64,000 bases of DNA from contig NC_059503.1 of NCBI RefSeq assembly GCF_914767665.1, positions 30,566,001 through 30,630,000 on the forward strand, given 5' to 3'. Positions 34,925-45,733 of the stretch are shown here, in pieces. The notes beneath the pieces were generated by a model. That model ran no database searches. It was not told the origin of the DNA and saw nothing but the letters and a program-made list of their open reading frames with translations. The stretch comes from Harmonia axyridis. Taxonomy: Eukaryota; Arthropoda; Insecta; Coleoptera; Coccinellidae. Position numbers and translations under genes: made by a program. Within the stretch, counting starts at the first letter, position 1. Every line of letters starts with the position of its first letter.

Positions 34925-37900
34925 TAGGGCTGCCATACGTCCCGGTACGCCGGGACATGTCCCGGTTTGGACCATTGAGTCCCCGTGTCCCGGTTAGTTA
35001 TTCAATTGTCCCGGTCAGTAATTTGATCGTTATGAGATTCATATTTCCTCATATAGAGTAGGTGAGACAAAATTTGTTTTCATGGAATCTCAACGCATTC
35101 CAGTAATCATAAATCTGAAATGCTGTTTCCGTTGCTCAAACATTATTTTTCAGAAACCGAAGTATTGAAAATAAAACAAATAAATCGTCTTATTCAATCA
35201 CTTTTTTATGTATTGAATCCTCAAAGGACCTTAATATTTCCATATAAAATATTTTCGCCGTCAGTGCGGACAACACAAATAGGTACTTACTTCGAAGTAA
35301 AATAAAGGCGATTTGTTTTAATTTGAAGAGATTTTTTCCGAAGACAACAAAACTATCGGTTGTCCATTGTATAGACTTCACAATACTGCTTCCAATTCCG
35401 CCGATATGATCTCAATTTCTGTGCAGTCTATTGGACTTAAAATTTTCAAATATTTTTCGATATTTTCTGTAAGGGTCGAACGATGAAAGGTTTTCGTGAG
35501 TATGCAGAAACAACTTACAGCAATGTACTTTCTTATTCTAGAATTCGATGGCTTTCACTACTTCTAGCTATTGAACGCTGGGTGTTATTGAAAAAAAATT
35601 TCTCAGCTGAAAAAAGGGCCTTAAAAGCTGTAACCGATTTTTTTTGACTCTTTATTAGATCTTTATACTCTATTTCTACACAGTCAAGCTTTTCTGATTG
35701 ACAAACCGATTGAAAAATCATTAATTACTGTTATTAAAGTAAAAATTAATTGAGAGGATAGGTACTAAGAAAGAGTTGAATGGAAGATTACTAAATACAT
35801 ATTTTGGGAACCAAACAAGACAAGTCTATAACAAACTAAAGCACGATGAATACAATGCTATAAGTTAAATTTGACAGTGATATCTCGAATATAATGGACT
35901 CGGCCGATGACAAAATTCGATATACCTATTTATATGACTGTTTTTGGATGCTGTTCCTTAATCAAATCTAGTAGAAGAAACTGTTGTATATTGAATGGGA
36001 AAGGCTTCACGCTTGAAGATTCCGTTTATGAAAAATTTAAGAGTCTGTTTACACCACACTGCTTGGGAAGCAGAGGGGTCGCAACGTAAAGGGGCAAGAG
36101 CGGGTGGGCGTCGACTATCGTAGTAAAAATATAGAGAACGTATTAGGCCCTCAGCCCAGAGAGAATGAATTTGTAACGCATTGGGATGATCTCGTTTCTT
36201 TCTCGTGTTCTACTAGTGCGTGTCGGAATTTGCGGCCGCATTTTTGACATTTTGATGAAATGAAATGATTGTCAAATGGTCACCTATGATTATGGTTGTA
36301 AAGACGGTTTCTTTATAATAAGAGCTAAGAGTTGAGAAATACGAACTCTTTTTTAGGTTTAGAAAACGACTCTCTTTTCATAATTACTTGATATCGAATT
36401 GAGAATCCAAATACGCTTTGATATACCATTATCCTCATTTCTTGAATTGTAAAAATCCTTATGAATTAAATTTTGAAATATCTAATCCAAAATTTCATTG
36501 AGAATGTTGATGAACTCATTTCATAAATATCTACAGTTTTGAGGAATAGTACTTTGTTATAATAATAAAAAAAATCAGCTTGGTTCATAATGATATATTT
36601 CAAATTGCCTTTTTTTTTTCTTCAATTTCGCTTATCCTGAAGATCTAGTTTGTATTGGGGATTCCTAATAAAATTTTTCTTCGAAAAACTCTTCATCGAT
36701 GTTGACTTCGATAAATAAAAAGTCCTTCAAAGTCCATACGACAAAGGCATTTTTCTCTTTCAGCTATATTTAATTGTCCCTGAACTTGAAAATAATAATT
36801 ATGACTTTGTTTTAATCGATATTTCTAATCATCATTTTTTCCAAATATGTGATTTGTTTCCTTTCAATAGCGTCCTTCATCATATTATTTCTTGCTGAAA
36901 ACAGGCATTTGATTTTAATTGAATGATTATTTTTTTCAACAACGCCATCTGAAGAGGCACCTAGAAAAGGCCTTCTCAAGCAGTAGCACAATACCGAATT
37001 TTAGATAGGTTCTGAACTACCCAAATTTTGTATTATATGAAATATGTTAAAAACAAGGTAATTTGCCAGCCATCATTACATCCGAATCGATTTTTTCAAT
37101 AACAGATATCTACTTTTTCTCAAACTTACGAACCTTCGGTCCGAAGTAATTAATTGACTATTGCATCCAATCCGAAACCTTCCATGAGGAATACATTTTT
37201 TCATTCGAGAGAGTAACATGAAAATCAGACATATGGCTTTAAAGATAATCAATGCTGGAATAGGAATTTGCAGGTTTAAGCGACAAAATATTTCAAAAAG
37301 TTTTCAAGAATATATTTCCTAAAAGACGGTCCTGATAGCTACAAGCCACGCCCCTCAGGGAGGAGCAACGATTTTTAGTTCACAATTCTGGCACTTGAAA
37401 CAGATTTACAACGTCACATAGAATTTTGAGTAACTATGATGTAATATATTTCTCATTGGTATCATTGGAAAGAAGAAAAAATAGGCTATGACCATATTGT
37501 ATTAGATTTTCGAATTTAGGTCAACTGAAGCGACAATAAATTAATCAAAATTGGTATTGAAAATCGTTCTTTATACGTCAATAATACAATTAATTTGCAA
37601 CTTTAAGTGAAATTATTACCTAACGATCATACAAGGGATAAATACCTTCCAATATTGTTTTGAATCATCTCGATAGCGTTTACCGTTTCTGAGAAAATAA
37701 AGACCGAATTAGTTAAGAAAACGCCTGAATTTGCGCCGCGTGAACGGACTCTTAAGTACCTATTTGAATCCTTCAATTTCGCAGAAATTTCAGATGAGTG
37801 GAAAACTCAAAACATACACAATAACTAGATGTCATTTCTCAATAGGACAAGAGAACATGAAATAAAGACGAATCTCATCAAAATGTGCCAATATATTCTC

Positions 37901-38400
37901 GCAATTCTGGAACACAATGTTCATGTGGAACGGGTGTTTTCTTTTTTATGAGATCTTCACAGTGGTTTGAGAACGAAATGCATCAAGCACAGTAAGCACA
38001 GTGCTGAGCATAATTCAAGTTATTTATAATTATAAAATGACATACGTAGAATTTTATAATTATGTCAGAAAAAAAATTACTTGAAAAGGCCAAAACTTTG
38101 AAATATATAAATGGGCTAAAAAAAAGGCACCGAGGATCAAGCCTAAAAAAAGTGTACCATACCTACTTGTTTATTGTTGCGACTTTATGTTGTTTTTATT
38201 GCGAGTTGATATTATTTTTGTTCTTTAAATTACTTCAGTGGATATGTCCGAATAAATCTCATTTTATTGGGGAATGTGTCATAATTCAACGTGCAAAAAA
38301 GTCAATAATTCTAGAAACCCTGGAAAAAATAAATGAATACCTCTCAGATGAGGTTTTAATTTTTGTCCCGGTCGATGTTCCAACATTTATGGCATCCCTA
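34925..38400 (+). mobile_element. hAT transposon relic, 3476 bp, CACTAGGT duplication
   Basis: The ends are TAGGGCTGCCATA and TATGGCATCCCTA (13-bp inverted repeats with one mismatch), flanked by the 8-bp duplication CACTAGGT at 34917-34924 and 38401-38408. The related foldback copy has an uninterrupted counterpart at about 24655-24680. Clustered CCCGG motifs lie just inside the left end (34945-35020) and one just inside the right end (38367), typical of hAT subterminal binding repeats. It encodes a broken transposase (35480-37990). Confidence 0.93.
35480..37990 (+). pseudogene. hAT transposase remains
   Basis: Scattered fragments of a hAT-family transposase. Around 35490-35600 the frame reads REYAETTYSNVLSYSRIRWL SLLLAIERW, matching the hAT S-x-T-RW-x-S-L region. 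Around 35600-35720 a degraded LKSYF/FFLHSQ-like segment follows with stops. Near 37890-37960 a frame reads ILAILEHNVHVERVFSF, the conserved N-x-x-(V/S)ER-x-FS block of the C-terminal dimerisation domain. Stops and frameshifts are frequent, and about 2 kb of AT-rich sequence in between holds no recognisable domain, so it is inactive. Confidence 0.75.
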
Positions 38401-39195
38401 CACTAGGTACATACTAGACAAATGTCCATGTGATTGAGATTGAATACTTTTATTCTTTTGCTATTCCATAAATTCATCCTAGAGCATGTGATTGACATAC
38501 TTCCAAGAGGGCCATAATTGTTTTAATGTGAAAACAAATTGAGTGAGTTGAAAGAAACAGGATATTCAATTGTGGATATTTATATTGAATATTTTTAATT
38601 TCTTTTCAATGTCAAAATCAAGATGAATCAAGTAGTAGAAAAGGCCATAATGTAGGTACACATTCTAGAACAAATTTGATGCAGATCAATATTTTTATGA
38701 GATATAGTTGGAACAAATCAAATGCTTCATTCAAAAGAATCACTTTCTATCAGAATACACAGTGATGTATTTTGTAACAACACAATTATTTTGGAAATTA
38801 TATTTAAATTGCTTGAAAATATGTACGGAACTTCAATATTCTGTTGGGTTCCTTCAAATCTTCGATGATTTTCATTTCATGCTAACATAATATCACTTGG
38901 TTCAAACTTAGAACCACAGACTAGTCTGTGTTAGAACCTCCACAGAGGAATATCATTTATTTCAGAATGTAAGGTTAGATGGTAATTCTTGTACGAGATG
39001 AAATAAACAAGGATAAAATAAATGAATGGATATGAATATCAGAGCTAATATGGGTGGTAGCGAGCTCAATTCGTTATATTTAATCTTTAGCGTCAAAGGA
39101 ATTGGAATAACTCATTTACTTATTGTACTATAAATACTACGTCGCTCAACAAATGGAATGTTAAAAGTGTGTTGTTTATGATGGTTTTTCTTATA

Positions 39196-39949
39196 CCGGG
39201 TGTCCCAAGTTATCGTATACAGGCATATACAGGCAATATCTAGCTTATTTGACAAGATAATAAAAAAATTAAACAAATTCTTCGAATAACATCAAAGTAC
39301 CTTTCCAATGATGTATAAAAAAGGTAATTGTATTTGACAGCGCTGTGGTAGCTACCCCTCACTTTTTATTTTCATATGCATCCCCTGTATATTGTCAGTG
39401 AAAATTGCGTGTCATTCTATTTGAAATACAACGATAGCCCATACTTGGTATTTTTTCAGTAATAACAACAAAAACATTAATATTTTGTGACTTCTTTTAC
39501 GTTATTTAATTATCCTTATAAAAATGAAATGCCATGTTTGTACAAACTTCACATATGAGAAGTAGAGGATTTTTTTGTTTTGAAATACCTATATTTTTTA
39601 AACAAAAAACTTGCTTCAAATGTTTCTTCGTTTTTTGAATTGCATAGTAGGTATTCTGGTTGCAATTCAACTTCACAAAATGTTTTTGTTCTTATTAATG
39701 AAAAAATTCCAAGTGTGTGCTATCGTTGTATTTCAAATAGAATGGCACGCAGTTTCCACCAACAATATTCAGGGGGTGCCATTTGAAAATGAAAAGTGAG
39801 GGGAAGCTACCACAGGGCTGTGAAATGAACGACCTTTTTTCATACATCATTGGAAAAGTACTTTGATGTTATACAAAGCAATTTTTTCATTTTTTTTTAT
39901 TATTTTGTTGAATGAGATACATTGCCTGTATACGACTTGGGATACTCGG
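39196..39949. mobile_element. Nested 754-bp foldback, CCGGGTGTCCCAAG termini
   Basis: The left end is CCGGGTGTCCCAAGTTATCG and the right end is TACGACTTGGGATACTCGG, with TA on both sides. The arms pair over more than 200 bp (CCTTTCCAATGATGTATAAAAAAGG at 39301 with CCTTTTTTCATACATCATTGGAAAAG at 39832; CATTCTATTTGAAATACAACGATAGC at 39413 with its complement at 39720). The 1945-bp sister of its host reads through the insertion point (TTTTTCTAATTTAGTAGC on the complement). No ORF with known motifs. Confidence 0.85.
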
Positions 39950-40166
39950 TATAGTAGCTTATTTCCGAGCATCACATATATCTTATGCTTGAAAAAACTT
40001 CAGTGTTCCGGTTTCCAGGAGTGAGAGAACTCATTATGAAACTTTAAAATGGTTATATATTTACATCTAGGCCGAATCGGAAAACATAGTAAAGGAAAAA
40101 AGTGTTCCTTATAACCTCAAGAATCTACAGTTGAAATATATGTACAAGTCAAAGACCCACCCCGTA

Positions 40167-40520
40167 TATATCTGGTCCAGCCATTATCGGACGCCCGTCG
40201 TACATCGCGACCGCGAAATCCACGTAGCCGGAAACGTTCCAGACCGGCGACAAACAACGCGAGTAGGTATAGAGAAAAGGCCTCTCTCTGCCTGCGACCA
40301 CTCCACTAACACACAAAACGATCTTTGTCGTCGAACGAAGCCTGGCTGTAAAAGCTCACACACACGCCACGCAAACATACGATCGCGCGTGAATTCGTAC
40401 AGACGGTATGTGACATGTGTGCGTCCTTGTCCGTCGCGAGGGTACAGGTTGATATCGTTCGCCGCGCTATTATCTGCGAAACGTCGACGGGTTCACTAGC
40501 CCAAAGAATGGATCTTAATG
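40167..40520. promoter_or_regulatory. CpG-rich island
   Basis: GC- and CpG-rich unique sequence immediately right of the large foldback copy (CGGACGCCCGTCGTACATCG, GTCCTTGTCCGTCGCGAGGG, TTCGCCGCGCTATTATC). Overlapping frames on both strands are open (40131-40499 on +, 40184-40378 and 40306-40524 on -), as expected from stop-codon depletion in GC-rich DNA, and none matches a known protein. Promoter or 5'UTR is the most likely role. Confidence 0.35.
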
Positions 40521-40837
40521 ACATGCCATTAGTCTAATTGGAGAGGAAAAAAAAGGTGTAATATAGGTGTCTAGACGATATATAATAGATTTATTACGAA
40601 ATACTCGGTTCAGTTCCGAATCAATCCATCACCTATCCGGTCTATCCTTGATTAGGACGTGTAATGATAGTGTTGGATACTGTTTCATGGACATTTGATA
40701 TGATGTCTAGATTTTATATGTGATTTAGTTATTACGAATCGAATGGAGATGTTCGTTTATATTTTTATATTTTTGTAGGCGAGAAAAATACTAACTGGCC
40801 CTCTTTCACTTGAGGAGTTTATGTTCAAATACATTAG

Positions 40838-42830
40838 CAGAACCATGATTGCACCAAAATTCTGGATCATTTAAGACTCACGTTTGACCATTAAGCTAGC
40901 AGAAGTCAACCAGAAAGAATAAATTCTGAGCAGTTAGCAGAACCAAGGATTCTTTCAAAAAAACGTAAATCAAGAATTTTGGCAGTTGGACGTGAGCCTA
41001 AAATAATCCAAAAATTATGGTACAATCATGATTCTTCTTGGTAAAACTTTCTAAAAAAATCCTGGGTTCTGCTAGCTTCACCCTCTGAGGCTTCAGGGTG
41101 TACAGGGTGGGCAAATTTAGATGTTTTAGCACTACAACTTTTAAACCAGAGGTGATAGACAAAATCTGATACCCACTTCTCGATCTCTTTTTCTGAGAAA
41201 CTATCAAGGGTATTATTCATTTTTGGCCACCTTCTTTTGTTTTCGAGTTATAAGCGAAAATTGGAAAAATGGCGAAATCGAAAAACAGTTATATCTCCGC
41301 TAATACTGATGATAGAGCTCTGAAATTAAAACATTATACAGGCACTTTTTTACGTAGAATCCAGTGGCGTGCTCGTATTTTCAAAAGGGTTTTTAATTAC
41401 GAAGCTATGACCCAAAGTTATATTTTTTTGAATGGGAATACTAAATTTTTGTGCCATTTTCTGAAAGCTTAATATTTCCTGATTTCAAAAATATATAACA
41501 TCGTATGATTCGAATCAATATAAATAATAGGAAATGGCCAAAAACCTCTTTTCACCTAAGAGTCTCAATATTTCTATGGTTTCAACTGTTGATGAACACA
41601 GGAAAATTGAGCTTTCTATAACAAGAGCAGTGTCCTTCCGTCAATCTGATTATTTCTATGCTTTTCACTTATTTCTACAAAATTCGAATCTAGATATGTT
41701 TTATAAATTTTTTATCTAAAAAATGATTTGGAAATAACGGAGAAACCACAAGATCGAATTTTTCAATCGAAAGAGTTGTATTGAGATGCATGTATCAGGA
41801 GATTATTTACATAGGTCTTCAGAATCAATACGCACAAGTACCAATCCATTTTAAACAGCATATGAAAAAATGCATATATGATTGAACTCAACAATTGCAC
41901 AATGCACACTCGACACCTCTTCTAGATATTTCAATAGATGAATATTTGAAACTGTGTTCAAGCTACCTAAGAAACTCTTTCCAAGATCATTTATCTTTTC
42001 GAAACTATTTGTATAAAATAAATATAGATACGAATTTTGTAGAAATAAGTGAAAAGCATAGAAATAATCAGATTGACGGAAGGACACTGCTCTTGTTATA
42101 GAAAGGCTCATCAACAGTTGAAACCATAGAAATATTGCGACTCTTAAGTAAAAAAAGGTTTTTGACCATCTTCTGTTATTAATTTTGATACGAATCATAC
42201 GATGTTATATATTTTTGAAATCATAGCTTCGTAATTAAAAACCCTTTTGAAAATACGAGCACGCTACTGGATTCTACGTAAAAAAGTGCCTGTATAATCT
42301 TTTAATTTCAGAGCTCTATCATCACTATTAGCGGAGATATAAATGTTTTTCGATATCGCCATTTTTCCAATTTTCGCTTATAACTCGAAAACAAAAGAAG
42401 GTGGCCAAAAATGAATACTACCCTTGTTAGTTTCTCAGAAAAAGAGATCGAGAAGTGGGTATCAGATTTTGCCTATCTCATCTGGTTTAAAAGTTGTAGT
42501 GCTAAAACATCGAAATTTGCCCACCCTGTACAAGCAGAACCCAACTATCAAGAAACTGCCCAGAATAAATTCTGCTCGCTTAACTCTAAAGCTAGAAGAA
42601 CCCAGGATTTTTTTTAAAAACGTTAATAAAAAATGTTGCTCATGTCCAACTGCAGTTGGACATGAGCCCAAAATGAGCTAAAAATTATGGTGCAATCAGT
42701 TAGTAGAACCCATGATTTCTTCCACAATTGAAGAGCACAACATTTTTCAATAGAGTAATAAATTAGCCTAATATTATGGAAAAAATAATCGAAAATTATG
42801 AAATGCTTCTGCTAGCTTGACTGGGGTACC
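40838..42830. repeat. AGCAGAACC-type repeat hosting a foldback element
   Basis: On both sides of the foldback at 41103-42528 there are related blocks: AGCAGAACCaaGGATTCTTnC, CAGTTGGACgTGAGCCnAAAAT (40981 and 42651) and AAAATTATGGTnCAATCA (41012 and 42682). The flanks are therefore a repeat family into which the foldback inserted, or which was duplicated around it. The second block contains the palindrome CATGTCCAACTGCAGTTGGACATG (about 42638-42661). Ends are not determined. Confidence 0.5.
41103..42528. mobile_element. Foldback element, CAGGGTGGGCAAATT termini
   Basis: 1426 bp between TA dinucleotides. The arms from CAGGGTGGGCAAATTTAGAT and to ATCGAAATTTGCCCACCCTG pair over most of the element, for example GATCTCTTTTTCTGAGAAACT (41184) with GTTTCTCAGAAAAAGAGATC (42430), and GTGTCCTTCCGTCAATCTGATT (41631) with its complement (42068). 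The unpaired centre is near 41720-42010. All listed frames inside are repeat shadows. Same terminal type as 20529-22076. Confidence 0.9.
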
Positions 42831-44097
42831 TAAATGTCGGGGTAATGGGCATAATCCGACCATGGGTTCCGTAAATACTTTTGTTTGCAATTTTGTTCTA
42901 CTGTTAATTTGAAAACTGCACATTAGTTTATAAAATTTTGTCCAATATTTGTGTTTATCGCGTTACCAGAAAAATATAGAAAAAAAAATTACCCAATATT
43001 TCCGTGACAACGAAATCGACTAAATAGAGAATTTGGGTGTTGATATGTTGTTTCAGTACAGAGTTCTGAATAATAAATTCAGAATATGAATTATTGTACC
43101 ATAGTTATTGCTTTTGCAATTAGATTTTCACTGAAATTGGCAACTATTCTATGTGATCAAATTTCGGAATTTATAATAATTATAAACTTTGCAGCTTGAA
43201 TCTAATAACATTTTTACTACTAGGTACATTAATTATGTAGAATCAATATAATTTTGTGTTTTCTCTGTTTCTTAACGCACGATAAGTAAATTAAAGATAT
43301 ATGAAAAGTCACTACGATGCTATAATCATTTTTAAAGACCCTATATTCCAGTAACAACAGTTTCGATCGACTTGAAATTTTTAGTGTAATTGGTATATAA
43401 AATAATGAATATTTCGAGCAAACATTTCGTGTCAGAACCATGGAAAATTCAAGCAGAATATCGAAAACAAAATAGGAAAGCATTCAGTTAAGATCTTTTG
43501 AACAGTTATGTGATCACCAAGGGCGCAATTGGTACGAAAAATGAGCGCTTGAAACCTAATATTAAGATTTTTTAGAAATTGCCCCCTTGGATCTATAGCT
43601 AAATAATGTGGTGTTTTCAAGGGCGAAATTGAATTCCATTGCGAGATATAATTTGTATTCAACTGAGATATAAAATAACAATTCCATATTTCTTGCAAAA
43701 TTTCAAACCGATCCATTAGAACCATAGAAAAATCCAAGAGATATAATTGCGAGAAAAGATAGAATTATTCAAGAAGCTAATCGGAAAAAATATGAAACAT
43801 TTTGCAGGTTTCGTGGTCAAGGGAACATTGGTTCATTTTTTTTATTTTCTTGGTCCTGGTGATGTGGTCAACTTGAAATTTGGCATTGGACTTGGAATTG
43901 TTATTTCACATCCAAATGCTAAATTTGATTTAGATATAATCAGTTGTTTTGAAATTATTTGGAAAAACAATTTCGGAAGCCTGAGTCGTATTTTGCCGTT
44001 AGCAAACCTCAGCATTGAAAAACCGAACCTAATCTGAAAATTATTGAAAAAAAATTTCAAGTTCATAGTCATTTTTCATCGAGAGTCATCGTGTTTA
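42831..44097. other. No gene recognised
   Basis: AT-rich. An inverted-repeat-like patch at 43515-43640 contains AAGGGCGCAATTGGTACGAA and TTCAAGGGCGAAATTG, distantly reminiscent of the short CAGGAGC MITEs. A 96-codon frame at 43747-44037 (+) has no family motifs and is not called. Confidence 0.35.
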
Positions 44098-44365
44098 CGG
44101 TCGGACCCAATCGAAATTCTGAAGACACCATTAGAATCTCTATAATGGATAATGACTACAAACCGAATTTCGTGACGTTATCTCCAGAAACAAATGAGTT
44201 ATGCACTCATCCCTAAATAACGAAATTTTATTGTAATTCAACCCACTCTGTATTTCTAACTGTTTTCGATATTTATTTATTTCTTAACGGGATAAATCCA
44301 ATTTTACAAAAGAAAAATATCCCTTTAGTGTCCCTCTAAATAGTTCTAACCCTGTATAATTACAG
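44098..44365. repeat. CAGGGTTAGAAC repeat, second copy
   Basis: Ends GTTCTAACCCTG before TATA, the complement of the start of the repeat at 4564. It shares CTCATCCCTAAATAACG, TTTCTAACnGTTTTCGAT and ACACCATTAGAATCnCTATA with that copy. The left boundary is uncertain. Confidence 0.6.
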
Positions 44366-44379
44366 GTGAAGAAATGAGA

Positions 44380-44830
44380 CGAGCGCTAAAAAATCGGAAC
44401 CATATCAAAACATCGTTCCGTAGAATTCTTATTGAAACGAACGAATGGAGGGCAATAGAAAACACACAACGTCATTATATAATAATTTTCCCCGTTCGTT
44501 CTCCTTCACAACCACAAAGGTAATCGACATTCCGGGTCATGCACGAAAACTGCCCTTGAAAACGATAAAATCGGTAGTTACATACTGATTCAGTTCTTTG
44601 ACCCCTGGCAGCCGACCAGACGATGTTTTCCAGTCAAGCCAATATGAAAATTGCAGGTACAGACCAGCTTTTCGGTTTACTACACGTTCGTGAAACGCTC
44701 AACTTTAAGGATTTAACGATTGAGCGTTGAGACACACAAGGGGAAAGCTAAAAATCCGCTTTGGGATCGAAATAACGTGTCTGGAATGTATCTGAGGATT
44801 CAATACGAGGGGTAAAGATACTCGTATCAT
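44380..44830 (+). promoter_or_regulatory. CpG-enriched unique patch with a 35-codon ORF
   Basis: Moderately CpG-rich, unique. A small ORF at 44623-44730 (MFSSQANMKIAGTDQLFGLL then HVRETLNFKDLTIER) has balanced amino-acid composition, but no known family and no visible continuation. It may be a 5' exon region or chance. Listed mainly to mark the non-repetitive island. Confidence 0.22.
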
Positions 44831-44933
44831 TGCGTTCAGACGGATATCGACTTGATCGAAATTGAGTATTCTATGGTCCATCAGCTGATGATAAAACTCC
44901 TTTTTTTTGCTTTGGAATCGGTCAAGAAAAATA

Positions 44934-45733
44934 TTTCTCTAATTCTGTGGTTATTCCGTTCATTCTTCCTCATCTTGTAGAACAAAATCGTGCGAGAATA
45001 TATCAGAAACGCACAGTTTTCATGGTTATATTTTATTATTATATGTTGGTACTCCGAACTTTTCGCCACGGCTTTATCTGTCAATTCATCGTTCAAATTT
45101 GAAATTTGCTTTAAAGAAATCAGTTCTGCCAACCAACATTTTTCAATGCAAAAATCACTAAATGATATTTATGGAAATATTTCATTAATTTCAATGAAAA
45201 TGCAATGAATTAGAGAAAATAATGTATAATTACTTGTACAGGAGGCTCATTCTACCACTCGTTCATTCAAAAACTCGCCACTTCGTGGCTCGTTTTTGAA
45301 TTTTGAACTCGTGGAAGAATATCAATGCCTTCTGCACTTGTATTATAAATAACTATTCTCCAATTTTGTGGTAATTCGTTCATTTTGCCATATTGCGAGA
45401 AAATCCCAGTCTCAGACAGATTTCATGGTTATATTTCATTATTATTTGTTGATACTGGGAACTCTTCTCTCATAGATTTATCTTTTATTTGTCGAATTTG
45501 TGAAACAGAAAACTGTTCTGCCAACCAACATTTTTCAATGCAAAAATTACCAAAAAATATTATGGAAGTATTCTATTAATTACAATAAAAACTCAGTCAT
45601 TAGAGAAAATAATGTATAATACTCGTACAGAAGGCTCATTCTAACACGCGTTCATTCAAAAACTTCCCACTCCGTGGCTCGGTTTTTAATTTTGGACTCG
45701 TAAAAAAATATCAATGCCTTCTGCACTAGCATA
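44934..45733 (+). repeat. Tandem 420-bp repeat (two units) with conserved hairpin
   Basis: Units 44934-45352 and 45354-45733 share TCTGCCAACCAACATTTTTC, TTAGAGAAAATAATGTATAA, AGAAGGCTCATTCTA-like and AATATCAATGCCTTCTGCAC blocks. Each contains an imperfect hairpin. In unit 1 (45266-45300) TTCAAAAAC pairs with GTTTTTGAA, and inside it GCCAC pairs with GTGGC around TTC. An inverted third copy lies at 52430-52800. Non-coding. Confidence 0.85.

Larger units (their letters stand above)
34081..40164. mobile_element. Large foldback copy (CAGGGTGAGTC family) carrying a hAT and a second foldback
   Basis: The left end is CGGGGTGAGTCTTTGACTTG after TA and the right end is AAGTCAAAGACCCACCCCG before TA. 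Outer arms and most of the interior match the 1945-bp copy at 23569-25513 (for example TGAACATTCATCGAAGAATATTTGGC at 34406, and AGAGGGCCATAATTGTTTTAA at 38505). Its 6084-bp length is explained by two inserts: a 3476-bp hAT at 34925-38400 and a 754-bp foldback at 39196-39949. Without them the element would be about 1.85 kb, similar to the other copy. Confidence 0.88.

Noticed and set aside
40131..40524. Overlapping 60-120 codon frames on both strands in the 40.2 kb CpG island
   Set aside because: Simultaneously open antisense frames in GC-rich DNA indicate stop depletion. Arg/Ser-rich products without motifs.
41269..42681. Numerous 60-115 codon frames in the 41-42.7 kb region
   Set aside because: All lie in the inverted arms of the foldback element or its flanking repeat and occur in mirrored pairs.
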